Shown: positions 17,677 through 28,683, counted from the first letter of the stretch. The stretch: DNA of 64,000 nucleotides from Stutzerimonas stutzeri (GCF_018138085.1 NZ_CP073105.1:4526001-4590000); one strand, 5' to 3'. Numbers and translations are program-made. Notes: a model not told the origin generated them from the letters alone.

Positions 17677-18564
17677 ATGAAGCTGAATAACCGGAACCTG
17701 CTGATCCTTTCACTGGGCGCAGCCCTCTGCGCCAGCCCGCTGACCTACGCCGCCAGCGATGCAGCCCCGACCAAGGGCTCGGTCGAACGTAGCCATGCGC
17801 GCCAGGCCAGCGCTCTGCTCGACCGCGCCGCCGCACATCTACAGGCCAAGGGGCCGGATCAGGCGCTCGCCGCGTTCAACGACGATCAGGGCGGCTTCGT
17901 CGATGGCCAGCACTATGTCTTCGTGCTGGACACGGACGGCACCATGCTGGCCAACGGCGCTTCACGCGCGCTGGTCGGACTCAACGTGATGAGTCTCAAG
18001 GACGCCGCCGGCGCGCCCTTCATCCGCGAGATCGTCGAAGGTGCCAAAACCGCCGACAGCGGCCAGGTCAATTACCACTGGCGCAATCCCGCCGATAACA
18101 AGGTGGAGAACAAGACCAGCCTGTACCGCAAGGTCGGCGACCGGATCATCGCGGTGGGCTACTACATCCCGCGCTCGTCCGCCGAGCAGGCGCAAAAGAT
18201 GCTCGACGAAGCGGTCGCGCTGGTCAAACGCTCGGGCGGCGAGGCTGCGTTCAAGGCGTTCAACGATCCACAGGGTGGCTTCGTGATGAACGACGAGTAC
18301 GTCTTCGCCATCGGCCTGGACGACGGTAAATACCGTGCCAGCGGCGCCTCGCCCAACCTGGTCGGCGTCGATGTGCGGGAAATCACCGATGCCGCCGGTA
18401 CGCCGCTGTTCAAGCAGATGATTGCGCTGGCCAAGGACAAGGGCACCGGCACGGTCGATTACGTCTGGCGCAACCCGGCTACCAACGCGGTCGAGAAGAA
18501 GCACACCCTGATCCGCCGGGTAAATGACGTATTGCTCGGCGTCGGCTACTACTCGTCGAACTGA
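17677..18564 (+). CDS. secreted protein of two tandem Cache domains
   Basis: Predicted periplasmic protein of 295 residues: a signal peptide (MKLNNRNLLILSLGAALCAS..., cleavage near TYAAS) and two homologous single-Cache modules of about 120 residues. Both repeats carry AFND(D/P)QGGFV, YVF(V/A)-x-LD-DG, GASxxLVG, DAAG(A/T)P and (H/V)WRNPA...VE(N/K)K. Cache modules normally sit in chemoreceptors and histidine kinases and bind small carboxylates or amines. Here there is no transmembrane or signalling domain after the second repeat, so it may be a free ligand-binding partner. The start is set by AGGAG 7 bases upstream. Confidence 0.82.
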   Translation: MKLNNRNLLILSLGAALCASPLTYAASDAAPTKGSVERSHARQASALLDRAAAHLQAKGPDQALAAFNDDQGGFVDGQHYVFVLDTDGTMLANGASRALVGLNVMSLKDAAGAPFIREIVEGAKTADSGQVNYHWRNPADNKVENKTSLYRKVGDRIIAVGYYIPRSSAEQAQKMLDEAVALVKRSGGEAAFKAFNDPQGGFVMNDEYVFAIGLDDGKYRASGASPNLVGVDVREITDAAGTPLFKQMIALAKDKGTGTVDYVWRNPATNAVEKKHTLIRRVNDVLLGVGYYSSN

Positions 18565-18643
18565 GCGACGCACCGCGCCAGCGATGCCATTGATGTGACA
18601 GCGTCGTGAACGGCCGACTGCCGAAGATGGTCCACGTTATATA

Positions 18644-18678
18644 ACCCACCGCCCTGCATAGCCCCAGGCGCGGTGGGT
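18644..18678 (+). other. leader stem-loop before the Na/Pi cotransporter gene
   Basis: A perfect 9-bp inverted repeat ACCCACCGC/GCGGTGGGT (18644-18652, 18670-18678) lies between a TATATAA-type -10 (about 18639-18644) and the start at 18721. No T run follows on either side. It could be a leader structure; no function can be assigned. Confidence 0.4.
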
Positions 18679-18720
18679 GCCGTAAGCATTGGATCATTCA
18701 CTTATCGGAGGCCGTGCCTG

Positions 18721-20415
18721 ATGCTGACGCTGTTGCACTTGCTGTCCTCCATCGCGCTGCTGGTCTGGGGCACGCACATCGTGCGCACCGGCATCATGCG
18801 AGTCTATGGTTCGCACTTGCGGCGGTTGCTGGGCCGCAGCATGGCCAATGCGCCGCTGGCGTTCACAGCGGGGCTCGGCGTCACCGCGCTGGTGCAAAGC
18901 AGCAACGCCACCGCGCTGCTGGCGATCTCGTTCGTTGCCCAGGGACTCATGGCGCTGCCCACCGCCCTGGCGATCATGCTTGGCGCCGATGTCGGCACCG
19001 CCCTGATGGCGCGTGTGCTGACGCTGGATCTGTCATGGCTGTCTCCGCTGTTCACGCTGGTCGGGGTCTGCCTGTTCCTATCGCGCAAACAGACCCGTGC
19101 CGGCCAGCTGGGGCGTGTGCTGATCGGTCTCGGCCTGATTATCCTGGCGCTGCAACTGATCGTCGCCACCGCCGAGCCCATCACCGAGGCGCGCGGCATG
19201 CGCGTACTGTTCTCCTCCCTGGCTGGCGATACCCTGCTCGCAGTGGTCGTGGGCGCAGTCTTCGCGTTGCTCTCCTATTCCAGCCTGGCCGCCGTACTGC
19301 TCACGGCGACACTGGCCAGCGCCGGCCTGATCAGCCTGCCCGTGGCACTCGGCGTGGTCATTGGGGCCAACGTCGGCAGCGGCCTGCTCGCCTGGCTCAA
19401 CGCGACGCCGCAACCGGTACCCGCGCGCCGAGTGGCGCTGGGTAATCTGTTGTACAAGCTCGCCGGGCTGTCCGTGTTGCCGTTCCTGCCGATGCTGGTC
19501 GAGGCGATGGCGACGCTCGGCCTCAGCGGGCAGACCCAGGTCATCGCCTTTCACCTGACCTACAACGTGCTGCGCTGCCTGCTGTTGCTTCCCACGGTGG
19601 GGCCGATGGCTCGGCTTTGCGAGCGCCTGCTGCCGGAACGCGTACTCGATGGGGGTATCGCCCAGCCACGTCACCTCGACCCCACGGCGCTGGACACACC
19701 GACCCTGGCGCTGGCCAATGCCACCCGGGAAACCCTGCGCATCGGCGATCTGGTGGAAACTATGCTGGCGCGCCTGCTCGAGGCCCTGCGAGAGGACCGC
19801 CCGGAGCCGGGGGAAGAGATCCGCCGCCTGGACGATGACGTCGACGCCCTCTACAGCGGGGTCAAGCTATACCTCGCGCGCATGCCGCGCGAGGACCTGG
19901 CCGAACAGGAAAGCCGACGCTGGGCGGAGATCATCGAGCTGGCAATCAACCTGGAGCAGGCCGGCGACATCATCGAGCACATGCTCGGCAAAGTGCAGAA
20001 CCTGAAGATTTCCAAGCGCCGATCCTTTTCCGATCGCGGCCTGGACGAACTCAGCCAGCTGCATGCGTTGCTCAGCGCCAACCTGAGCCTGGGCCTGTCG
20101 GTGTTTCTGTCCGGGGACTCGCACAGTGCCCGCCAGCTGTTGCAGCAGAAGCGCCAGTTCCGCAAGCGTGAGCGAGAGCTGGCCCATGCCCACGTGCATC
20201 GCCTGCATCAACAAGTGGTGGAGAGCATCGAAACCAGCGCCGCGCATCTGGAGTTGATCGCCGACATGAAACGTCTGAATTCCCTGTTCTGCAGCGCGGC
20301 CTATGCGGCGCTGGAGAGCTCCGGCAGCGGGCGGACGCGCGTGACGAACGACTCCCAGACCACACTTGACGCTCGGCTGACGGACCCGCAACTGCCGCCC
20401 GGCAAACCGGCCTGA
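18721..20415 (+). CDS. Na/Pi cotransporter family protein with PhoU-like tail
   Basis: Membrane protein of the NptA/YjbB sodium-phosphate cotransporter family, predicted to export or import phosphate. The start ATG 18721 is set by CGGAGG 9 bases upstream, giving 565 residues. The N-terminal half has the two inverted Na/Pi repeats with QSSNAT at 59-64 and the matching YSSLAA in the second repeat. The C-terminal part from about residue 330 is helical and PhoU-like (WAEIIELAINLEQAGDIIEHM). A short PhoB-like pair of half-sites lies upstream on the other strand (18595-18611), but the link to the Pho regulon is weak. Confidence 0.88.
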   Translation: MLTLLHLLSSIALLVWGTHIVRTGIMRVYGSHLRRLLGRSMANAPLAFTAGLGVTALVQSSNATALLAISFVAQGLMALPTALAIMLGADVGTALMARVLTLDLSWLSPLFTLVGVCLFLSRKQTRAGQLGRVLIGLGLIILALQLIVATAEPITEARGMRVLFSSLAGDTLLAVVVGAVFALLSYSSLAAVLLTATLASAGLISLPVALGVVIGANVGSGLLAWLNATPQPVPARRVALGNLLYKLAGLSVLPFLPMLVEAMATLGLSGQTQVIAFHLTYNVLRCLLLLPTVGPMARLCERLLPERVLDGGIAQPRHLDPTALDTPTLALANATRETLRIGDLVETMLARLLEALREDRPEPGEEIRRLDDDVDALYSGVKLYLARMPREDLAEQESRRWAEIIELAINLEQAGDIIEHMLGKVQNLKISKRRSFSDRGLDELSQLHALLSANLSLGLSVFLSGDSHSARQLLQQKRQFRKRERELAHAHVHRLHQQVVESIETSAAHLELIADMKRLNSLFCSAAYAALESSGSGRTRVTNDSQTTLDARLTDPQLPPGKPA

Positions 20416-20468
20416 CCCGCATCGAGCCGACGACCAAACGCGGCTCGAACAGCTCTCACGTCGATGCG

Positions 20469-20502
20469 AAAAAAACCCCGGCGATGCGAGGCATGGCCGG
20501 GG
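20469..20502 (-). terminator. intrinsic terminator of the TRAP operon
   Basis: On the minus strand, stem CCCCGGC/GCCGGGG (arms 20496-20502 and 20476-20482) is followed by seven T (20475-20469). It begins 23 bases after the end of the TRAP permease gene. It lies between convergent genes but the T run faces only the minus-strand transcript. Confidence 0.9.
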
Positions 20503-20524
20503 TCGGGTTAGCGGTGCCGTGCGA

Positions 20525-23077
<2,553 letters not shown>

Positions 23078-23112
23078 GAAATGAGGCCTGTTTTTCAGGT
23101 AACGGAAACCGC

Positions 23113-23143
23113 GAGAACCCGTGGCATACGCTCACGGGTTCTC
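23113..23143 (-). other. stem-loop between TAXI receptor and TRAP permease genes
   Basis: Perfect 11-bp inverted repeat GAGAACCCGTG/CACGGGTTCTC (23113-23123, 23133-23143) with a 9-base loop lies in the 123-base gap. The downstream minus-strand sequence (GCGGTTTCCGTT) is a weak U-tract, so partial termination or 3'-end protection of the receptor mRNA is likely (inferred). Confidence 0.6.
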
Positions 23144-23200
23144 AGGCGAAAGCCGCGTACGGCAGACTTGCCGCATCGGTGCAGCAAGCCTAGAAGGCCG

Positions 23201-24166
23201 TTACATCCAGCCACGTTCCTTGTAGTAACGCACGGCACCTTCATGCAAGGGTGCGGACAGGCCGACCTTGATCATGTCTTCGGCTTTCAGGTCCTTGAAT
23301 GCCGGATGCAGGCGCTGGAAGCGCTCGAGGTTCTCGAACACCGACTTGACCAGCTTGTAGACCACGTCAGCGTCCACCTTGGAGGTGGTCGACAGAACGG
23401 CTTTGCCACCGATCGAAGGCGTGGCGCTGTCGTTGCCCTTGTACATGCCACCAGGGATTTCCGCCTTGGTGTAGTAGCTCTTCTCGGACAACAGCTTGTC
23501 GATCTCCGGGCCGGTGATGGGCACCAGAACGGCGTCGACGGTGGTGGTGGCTTCCTGGATCGCACCGTTGGGGTGACCGACGAAGTAGGTCATCGCATCG
23601 ATGTTGTTGTCGCCCAGTGCGCTGGCCTGCTCGGCCGGTTTGAGTTCGGCGGCGAGGGCAAAGACCGACTTGTCCCAGCCCTTCTCGGCCATGATTTCTT
23701 CGAGGGTGTCACGCTGACCGGAACCGGGGTTGCCGATGTTGACGCGCTTGCCCTTCAGGTCGTCCAGGCCCTTGATGTTGGCGTCGCGGCGCGCCAGCAC
23801 GGTGAAGACTTCGCTCTGCAGCGAGAAGACCGCACGGATGTCATCCATCGCGCCTTCATTCTTGAACGGCTCCAGGCCTTTCATCGCCTTGTACTGGTGG
23901 TCCGACTGCATGATGCCGAAGTTGAATTCGCCGCTGCGCAGGCCGTTGACGTTGGCCACGCCGCCACCGCTGGCGGGCGCATTGCACTTCAGATCCTCGG
24001 CGTTACGGTTGACGAAACGGCAGATCGACTGACCAGCGACGTAGTAGACGCCCGTCTGGCCACCGGTACCGATGGTCACGAATTGCTCTTGTGCCTGAGC
24101 CACACCGCCCAGCCCAGTTCCCGCCAAAGCGGCGGAAAATATCCATGCCAAGGATTTGCCTTTCAT
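23201..24166 (-). CDS. TAXI-family TRAP solute receptor
   Basis: Periplasmic receptor that delivers substrate to the adjacent fused TRAP permease. The start ATG 24166 is set by AAGGAG 7 bases upstream; 321 residues. The signal peptide ends near VAQAQEQ, followed by the TAXI signature VTIGTGGQTGVYYVAGQSICRF and later FGIMQSDHQYKAMKG. A Crc/Hfq-type CA motif overlaps its ribosome-site region. The family binds glutamate, glutamine or dicarboxylates in known cases; the ligand here is unknown. Confidence 0.93.
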   Translation of the reverse strand: MKGKSLAWIFSAALAGTGLGGVAQAQEQFVTIGTGGQTGVYYVAGQSICRFVNRNAEDLKCNAPASGGGVANVNGLRSGEFNFGIMQSDHQYKAMKGLEPFKNEGAMDDIRAVFSLQSEVFTVLARRDANIKGLDDLKGKRVNIGNPGSGQRDTLEEIMAEKGWDKSVFALAAELKPAEQASALGDNNIDAMTYFVGHPNGAIQEATTTVDAVLVPITGPEIDKLLSEKSYYTKAEIPGGMYKGNDSATPSIGGKAVLSTTSKVDADVVYKLVKSVFENLERFQRLHPAFKDLKAEDMIKVGLSAPLHEGAVRYYKERGWM

Positions 24167-24177
24167 GGATTCACTCC

Positions 24178-24193
24178 TTATTGGTTGTTTTGG
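24178..24193 (-). promoter_or_regulatory. Crc/Hfq CA motif before the TAXI receptor gene
   Basis: The minus strand reads CCAAAACAACCAATAA directly before GGAG of the ribosome site. This A-rich CA pattern fits the AANAANAA target bound by Hfq with Crc in Pseudomonas catabolite repression. Function is inferred from position and composition. Confidence 0.5.
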
Positions 24194-24315
24194 ATTGTCT
24201 CGCACGGCCTCGTGAGCCAGGGGCGAGAAGTGGGGAGTCTAGCAGGCCATCGGATTTCGCGAGTCACGGCAGCTGCATTCGCTGGCGAAAAAGCGCCTCC
24301 GGCCGGTCATACCGT

Positions 24316-24366
24316 TGCTGCCTGCTATCTGACTCGCCCGCCCGTCGAGCGTTCCGGCAGGCAGCA
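24316..24366. other. inverted repeat in the TAXI receptor-cyclase intergenic region
   Basis: The 371-base gap between the TAXI receptor and the next cyclase gene has no gene. It contains a perfect 10-bp inverted repeat TGCTGCCTGC/GCAGGCAGCA (24316-24325, 24357-24366) separated by 31 bases. It could be a paired operator or a long-loop hairpin. Apart from this and the CA motif I see nothing definite. Confidence 0.4.
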
Positions 24367-24537
24367 TGCCGCATGCGTCAACGCCGGTGATGATTTCGAT
24401 CAAGCGGTTCGTCCGTCGCAGGGGCCTGGCGCTGGCATCGAGACGACATTCGCCGTATCGTTTTTGACGTCAGAAGCGCGACATCTCAACGACGGGCGAC
24501 CTCCTGGGCGTCCGCGAAACTGCATAAGGTTCAGCGA

Positions 24538-26433
24538 ATGCGTTGCCATCCCTCGTCGCTCGTTGCGTTCTTCGTTCTGCTGATGGGCTTTTGTGGCCTG
24601 GCGGCGGCGCAGCTCAAGCCGACGATGGCAAGCCAGAACCTTCATGGGCTCCAGGCGGGCGCCATCGAGTACCTGCCCGGGCATCCGGACGCCGACTTCG
24701 AAAGCGTCCGTGGCGCGGCCTGGGGCTGGCAGCCACTCGAGCGGCCCAACCTGCAGCGGCAACTCGACGGCGTGTGGCTGCGCTTCGCCCTGCGCAACCC
24801 CTCCGCCCGGGCGGGCACTTGGTATTTCAGCCTGAAATGGCCGGTTCTGGACGAGGTACGCGTGCAGCTGTATTACCCGGAACGCGACCAATGGGGCCCG
24901 CCGATGCGCGCCGGGGATACCTTGCCGATGCGGGAGCGGCCACGGACCGATCACAACTTCGTTTACCCGCTGTCGCTGCATGCCGAAGAAGACGCCGTGG
25001 TCTACGTGCACGTACGGTCGCGCGAGTTGATCGCGCTGCCGATGACGATTGCCGACGAAACGGGGTTCCTCGCCGGGAAAATCGCCGATGTGGCGATGAT
25101 CAACCTGTTCTTCGGCGGCATGCTGGTGATCCTGCTCTACAACTGCAGCCTGTTCGTGTTCACCCGCGACCTCAGCTATCTGCTGTATGTCACCTACCTG
25201 CTCAGTGCGCTGTTCTACGTGCTGACCATCACCGGCTTCGGCCAGCTGTTTCTCTGGCCTGAGGCGCCGAAGTTCTCCCATCGGTTCTACGGCCTGTCGG
25301 CGACGCTGTGTTTCTTCACGCCGCTGGTGTTCGCCAGCCGCTTCCTGAATATCCGCCGCTACGGTGGCTGGGTCTGGCAGGTCACGCTGCTGTTGATCGG
25401 CTACTGGGGCACAGTGTTGCTGGCGATCCTGTTCGCACCGGCGCTGACGCGCTACCTGGCGATCGAGACGATGGCACTGGTCCATTGCGGCCTGACCATC
25501 GCGGTGACCGTCACCTTGTGGATTCGCGGCAATGCTTCAGCGCGCCGATTCACCATCGCCTGGGCGACGCTGCTGGTGTTCACCGTCGCCCATCTGCTGG
25601 CCCTGGAAGGTCTGCTGCCGCTGAATATCTGGACCCTCAACGGTCAGTTGATGGGCATGTTCGTCGAATTCGTGCTGTTGTCCATGGCACTGGCCGAGCG
25701 CATCAACCACGAGCGAGAGCGCCGCATCGAGGCACAGAACAGCGCCCTGCACACCTCCGAGGCGCTGGCGCAGGAACGTGAGTCGCGCCTGCGGGCACAG
25801 CAGGAGGCGCTGCAGTTGCAGATGCGCGCCAACGAAGTGCTCGAAGCACGAGTGTTCGAACGGACCCGCGCGCTGGAAGAAGCCAAGCGCGGGCTGGAAG
25901 CGGTCAACGCGCAGCTCAAGCGGATGAGCACTACCGACGCGCTGACCCAATTGGCCAACCGCGGCCACTTCGACCTGACCCTCGACGAAGAGATCCGCCG
26001 TGCGCAACGCCTCGAGCAGCCGCTGTCGGTACTGCTGCTCGATATCGACCATTTCAAGCAGATCAATGACACCTACGGGCACCCGTTCGGCGACGAGTGC
26101 CTGCGGCAGGTGGCCGCCACGCTCAAACAGCACGGCCAGCGTGCCGGCGACCTGGTGGCGCGCTACGGCGGGGAGGAATTCATCATCGCGTTGCCCGGCA
26201 TCGACAGTCACCGGGCCCGGCAGCAGGCCGAACGGATCCGGGCAGCGATCGCCGAGCTGCACCCCACCCATGGCGACCGCCGTCTCGACCTGACCATCAG
26301 CATCGGCGTGGCCATACTGCAACCGCCAATGTCCCGTACACCGGCGCAGCTGCTTGCAGCCGCCGACGCCGCGCTCTATCGCGCCAAGCGCAACGGACGC
26401 AACCAGGTGGTGGTCGCGGACGAGGTGATCTGA
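24538..26433 (+). CDS. 7TM-DISM diguanylate cyclase
   Basis: Signalling enzyme making cyclic-di-GMP. It is 631 residues: a signal peptide (1-25); a periplasmic 7TMR-DISMED2-type carbohydrate-binding-like domain (about 30-175, with GTWYFSLKWPVLDEVRVQLYY-like strands); seven helices (about 185-385); a coiled-coil (about 390-460, LHTSEALAQERESRLRAQQ); and a GGDEF domain with GGEEF at 544-548 and I-site RAGD at 535-538. AAGG lies 7 bases before the ATG. Its stop is only one base from the stop of the convergent tctE gene. The periplasmic domain may sense a sugar or organic acid; unproven. Confidence 0.93.
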   Translation: MRCHPSSLVAFFVLLMGFCGLAAAQLKPTMASQNLHGLQAGAIEYLPGHPDADFESVRGAAWGWQPLERPNLQRQLDGVWLRFALRNPSARAGTWYFSLKWPVLDEVRVQLYYPERDQWGPPMRAGDTLPMRERPRTDHNFVYPLSLHAEEDAVVYVHVRSRELIALPMTIADETGFLAGKIADVAMINLFFGGMLVILLYNCSLFVFTRDLSYLLYVTYLLSALFYVLTITGFGQLFLWPEAPKFSHRFYGLSATLCFFTPLVFASRFLNIRRYGGWVWQVTLLLIGYWGTVLLAILFAPALTRYLAIETMALVHCGLTIAVTVTLWIRGNASARRFTIAWATLLVFTVAHLLALEGLLPLNIWTLNGQLMGMFVEFVLLSMALAERINHERERRIEAQNSALHTSEALAQERESRLRAQQEALQLQMRANEVLEARVFERTRALEEAKRGLEAVNAQLKRMSTTDALTQLANRGHFDLTLDEEIRRAQRLEQPLSVLLLDIDHFKQINDTYGHPFGDECLRQVAATLKQHGQRAGDLVARYGGEEFIIALPGIDSHRARQQAERIRAAIAELHPTHGDRRLDLTISIGVAILQPPMSRTPAQLLAAADAALYRAKRNGRNQVVVADEVI

Positions 26434-26434
26434 C

Positions 26435-27841
26435 TCAATCAGTGCTCGGCGGGAAACGCAACCTGACCAGCAACCCGCCCAGGGCCCCTTCGCCCAGTTC
26501 GATGGTGGCGCGATGGGCCCGGCTGATCTCACCGACGATCGCCAACCCCAGCCCGGCGCCCTGCCCCTGTTGTTGCACGCGGTAGAACCGAGCGAACACC
26601 TTCTCGCGTTCCTCCGGGGCGATGCCGGGTCCGTCGTCTTCGACTTCCAGCACGCCTTCATCACCTACGCGCAACACCACATTGCCGCCGTTCGGCGTGT
26701 GAGCCAAAGCATTGTCCAGCAGGTTGCTGAGCAACTCGCTGAGCAGCGTCGGCTCGCCATGGATCCATACCGGACGGTCAGCTTCGAGCGCCAATGAGAC
26801 GCCTCGTTTATGCGCCAGCGCCGCCATCGCCAACCCCAGCTCACGGGCCAGCCGGCTCAGATCGAGGCGCTGCGCGCCGCCCTCGGCGATCGCCTGCGCG
26901 CCGCTTTCGATGCGCGCCAGCGACAGTAACTGGTTGGCCAGATGGATGACCCTATCGGTATGCGCCCCGGCTTCTTCCAGCGTTTCCTGCCAGCGTTGCG
27001 GCTGCTGCTCGCGCAGGCCCAGCTCGATGCGCGCCTTGAGTGCGGCCAGCGGCGTACGCAATTCGTGGGCGGCATCAGCGATGAATTGCGCCTGTCGCTC
27101 GAACTGGCCACGCAGGCGCTCGGTGAAATGATTGAGCGCGGCCACCAATGGCCTGAACTCATGCTGAACGGCGACCAGCGGCAACGGACGCAAATCATCC
27201 GGCTGGCGCAGCTCCACCGCTTCGCTGAGTTTGCCCAGTGGTCGCAGCGCGGCGCTCACCGCCAGCCAGACCAGCAGCAGCGCGGTGATAGCCAGCAGCC
27301 CCACCCGCCAGAGCGTATCGGTGAGCAGGCTGCGTGCCATGCGCTCGCGGGCGCCGAGGGTTTCGGCGACGCGAATTTCGGCGATGCCGTTCAGCTCCGG
27401 CTCGCTGACCGGCTGCAGCAGGCTGACCAGGCGCACGCCCTCACCGCGGAACTCGCCGTCGTAGAAGCGCGCCAGCGCCGGGTAGTCGTCGGTGCGAGGC
27501 ACGCCCGCTCCCGGCGCCGGCAGGTCCTCGTAGCCGCTGACCAGCCGGCCGGCGGTGTCAAGCACCTGGTAATAGATGCGCCCGGCACTGTCGTAGGCGA
27601 AGGTGTCGAGCGCCACATAAGGCACGTTGGCGCGCAGCTTACCGTCGCTGGCCACCAGCCCCTCGGCGATCGCCCGCGCCGAGGCCAGCAGGGTGCGGTC
27701 GTAAGCCGAGTCGGCTGCCGCGCGGCCGTTCCAGTAGGCACTCCAACCGCTGAAGACCAACAGCAGCGCCAGCAGCACCGCCAGGCGACGCAGCAGCCCG
27801 GTACGCAGGCTCCCGGCGCGCGAAGGCGCCGCTTCAGGCAT
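26435..27841 (-). CDS. tctE: TctE-type sensor histidine kinase
   Basis: Membrane sensor kinase predicted to respond to tricarboxylates and phosphorylate TctD. The start at ATG 27841 overlaps the tctD stop by 8 bases; 468 residues. Two helices (about 15-35 and 178-197) flank a periplasmic domain. A HAMP-like linker follows, then HisKA with AHELRTPL (phospho-acceptor His259) and an ATPase domain (NLLDNALAHT, DDGPGIAP, GAGLGLAIV). It is divergent from the opdH-tctCBA transport genes it likely controls. The longer open frame at the 5' end runs into tctD and is not used. Confidence 0.9.
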   Translation of the reverse strand: MPEAAPSRAGSLRTGLLRRLAVLLALLLVFSGWSAYWNGRAAADSAYDRTLLASARAIAEGLVASDGKLRANVPYVALDTFAYDSAGRIYYQVLDTAGRLVSGYEDLPAPGAGVPRTDDYPALARFYDGEFRGEGVRLVSLLQPVSEPELNGIAEIRVAETLGARERMARSLLTDTLWRVGLLAITALLLVWLAVSAALRPLGKLSEAVELRQPDDLRPLPLVAVQHEFRPLVAALNHFTERLRGQFERQAQFIADAAHELRTPLAALKARIELGLREQQPQRWQETLEEAGAHTDRVIHLANQLLSLARIESGAQAIAEGGAQRLDLSRLARELGLAMAALAHKRGVSLALEADRPVWIHGEPTLLSELLSNLLDNALAHTPNGGNVVLRVGDEGVLEVEDDGPGIAPEEREKVFARFYRVQQQGQGAGLGLAIVGEISRAHRATIELGEGALGGLLVRLRFPPSTD

Positions 27842-28505
27842 CGGCGGCCTCCAGCAGGTAGCCCAGGCCACGGAAGGTGACGATGCGCACCGCGCTGCCC
27901 TCGAGCTTCTTGCGCAGGCGATGGATGTAGATTTCGATGGCGTCGGCGCTTGCATCCTCGTCCAGACCGAAGACCTGCGCCGCCAACTGGTCCTTGCTCA
28001 TGACTCGCCCGGGCCGGGCGATTAGCGCTTCCAGCACCGCCTGCTCGCGCGAGGTCAGGGTCAAGGGCTGGCGATCGAGGCTGAAACGGCGGGCGTCCAG
28101 GTCATACACCAGCGCACCACAGCTCTGCTGGCGTTCGCCGCCGGCCACGCTGCGCCGCAGCAGGGCCTTGACGCGCGCTTCGAGCTCCGACAACTCGAAC
28201 GGCTTGGCCAGATAATCGTCCGCGCCGAGGTTGAGCCCATGCACGCGGTCGGTCACTTCGCCGCGCGCGGTGAGCATGAGCACCGGCAGCGTCTTGCCGC
28301 GCTCGCGCAGGCGCGCCAGCACCTGGAAGCCGTCCATCCGGGGCAGCCCGACGTCGAGAATCGCTAGGGCGTAATCCTCGGTCGCCAGAGCCAGATCGGC
28401 CGCCACCCCGTCATTCAGCAGATCCAGCGTCCAGCCGGCCGCGCGCAGCGCCTGCGCCACGCTTTCAGCGAGTTGGGGATGATCCTCGACCAGAAGTATC
28501 CGCAT
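27834..28505 (-). CDS. tctD: TctD-type OmpR-family response regulator
   Basis: DNA-binding response regulator, 223 residues from ATG 28505 (MRILLVEDHPQLAES). The receiver domain has phospho-acceptor Asp51 (AILDVGLPRMDG) and the conserved Lys in LAKPFELSELEARV. The C-terminal winged helix has LTSREQAVLEALIARPGRVMSKDQL. It is in operon with tctE (8-base overlap) and divergent from opdH; paired palindromes in the 178-base intergenic region are likely its operator. In Pseudomonas and Salmonella this pair activates tricarboxylate uptake. Confidence 0.9.
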   Translation of the reverse strand: MRILLVEDHPQLAESVAQALRAAGWTLDLLNDGVAADLALATEDYALAILDVGLPRMDGFQVLARLRERGKTLPVLMLTARGEVTDRVHGLNLGADDYLAKPFELSELEARVKALLRRSVAGGERQQSCGALVYDLDARRFSLDRQPLTLTSREQAVLEALIARPGRVMSKDQLAAQVFGLDEDASADAIEIYIHRLRKKLEGSAVRIVTFRGLGYLLEAADA

Positions 28506-28568
28506 TGCCTGTCCTCTGCCACACACGGAACGGGCCGCCAGTGTAGCGACACGGCACGCCGCACGCTG

Positions 28569-28602
28569 CTTTCACGCCTGAAAGCCTGGCGAAAGTTTCG
28601 CC
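28569..28602. promoter_or_regulatory. candidate TctD operator (two adjacent palindromes)
   Basis: CTTTCA-CGCC-TGAAAG (28569-28584) and GGCGAAA-G-TTTCGCC (28588-28602) are perfect palindromes three bases apart. Together they place GAAAG twice at 11-bp spacing, as OmpR-type regulators prefer. They lie 64-97 bases from the tctD start and 82-115 bases from the opdH start, well placed to act on both. Confidence 0.5.
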
Positions 28603-28655
28603 GCCTAGGATCGCCATCAGGTGGCTCGAACCACCTGGTGCGGCACAACGCCGCC

Positions 28656-28670
28656 ACAACAAAAACAATA
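28656..28670 (+). promoter_or_regulatory. Crc/Hfq CA motif at opdH
   Basis: ACAACAAAAACAATA lies immediately before the GTGGAG ribosome site of opdH. It fits the A-rich CA motif through which Hfq/Crc blocks translation of catabolic and uptake genes in Pseudomonas. Inferred. Confidence 0.55.
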
Positions 28671-28683
28671 GTGGAGATACAGG

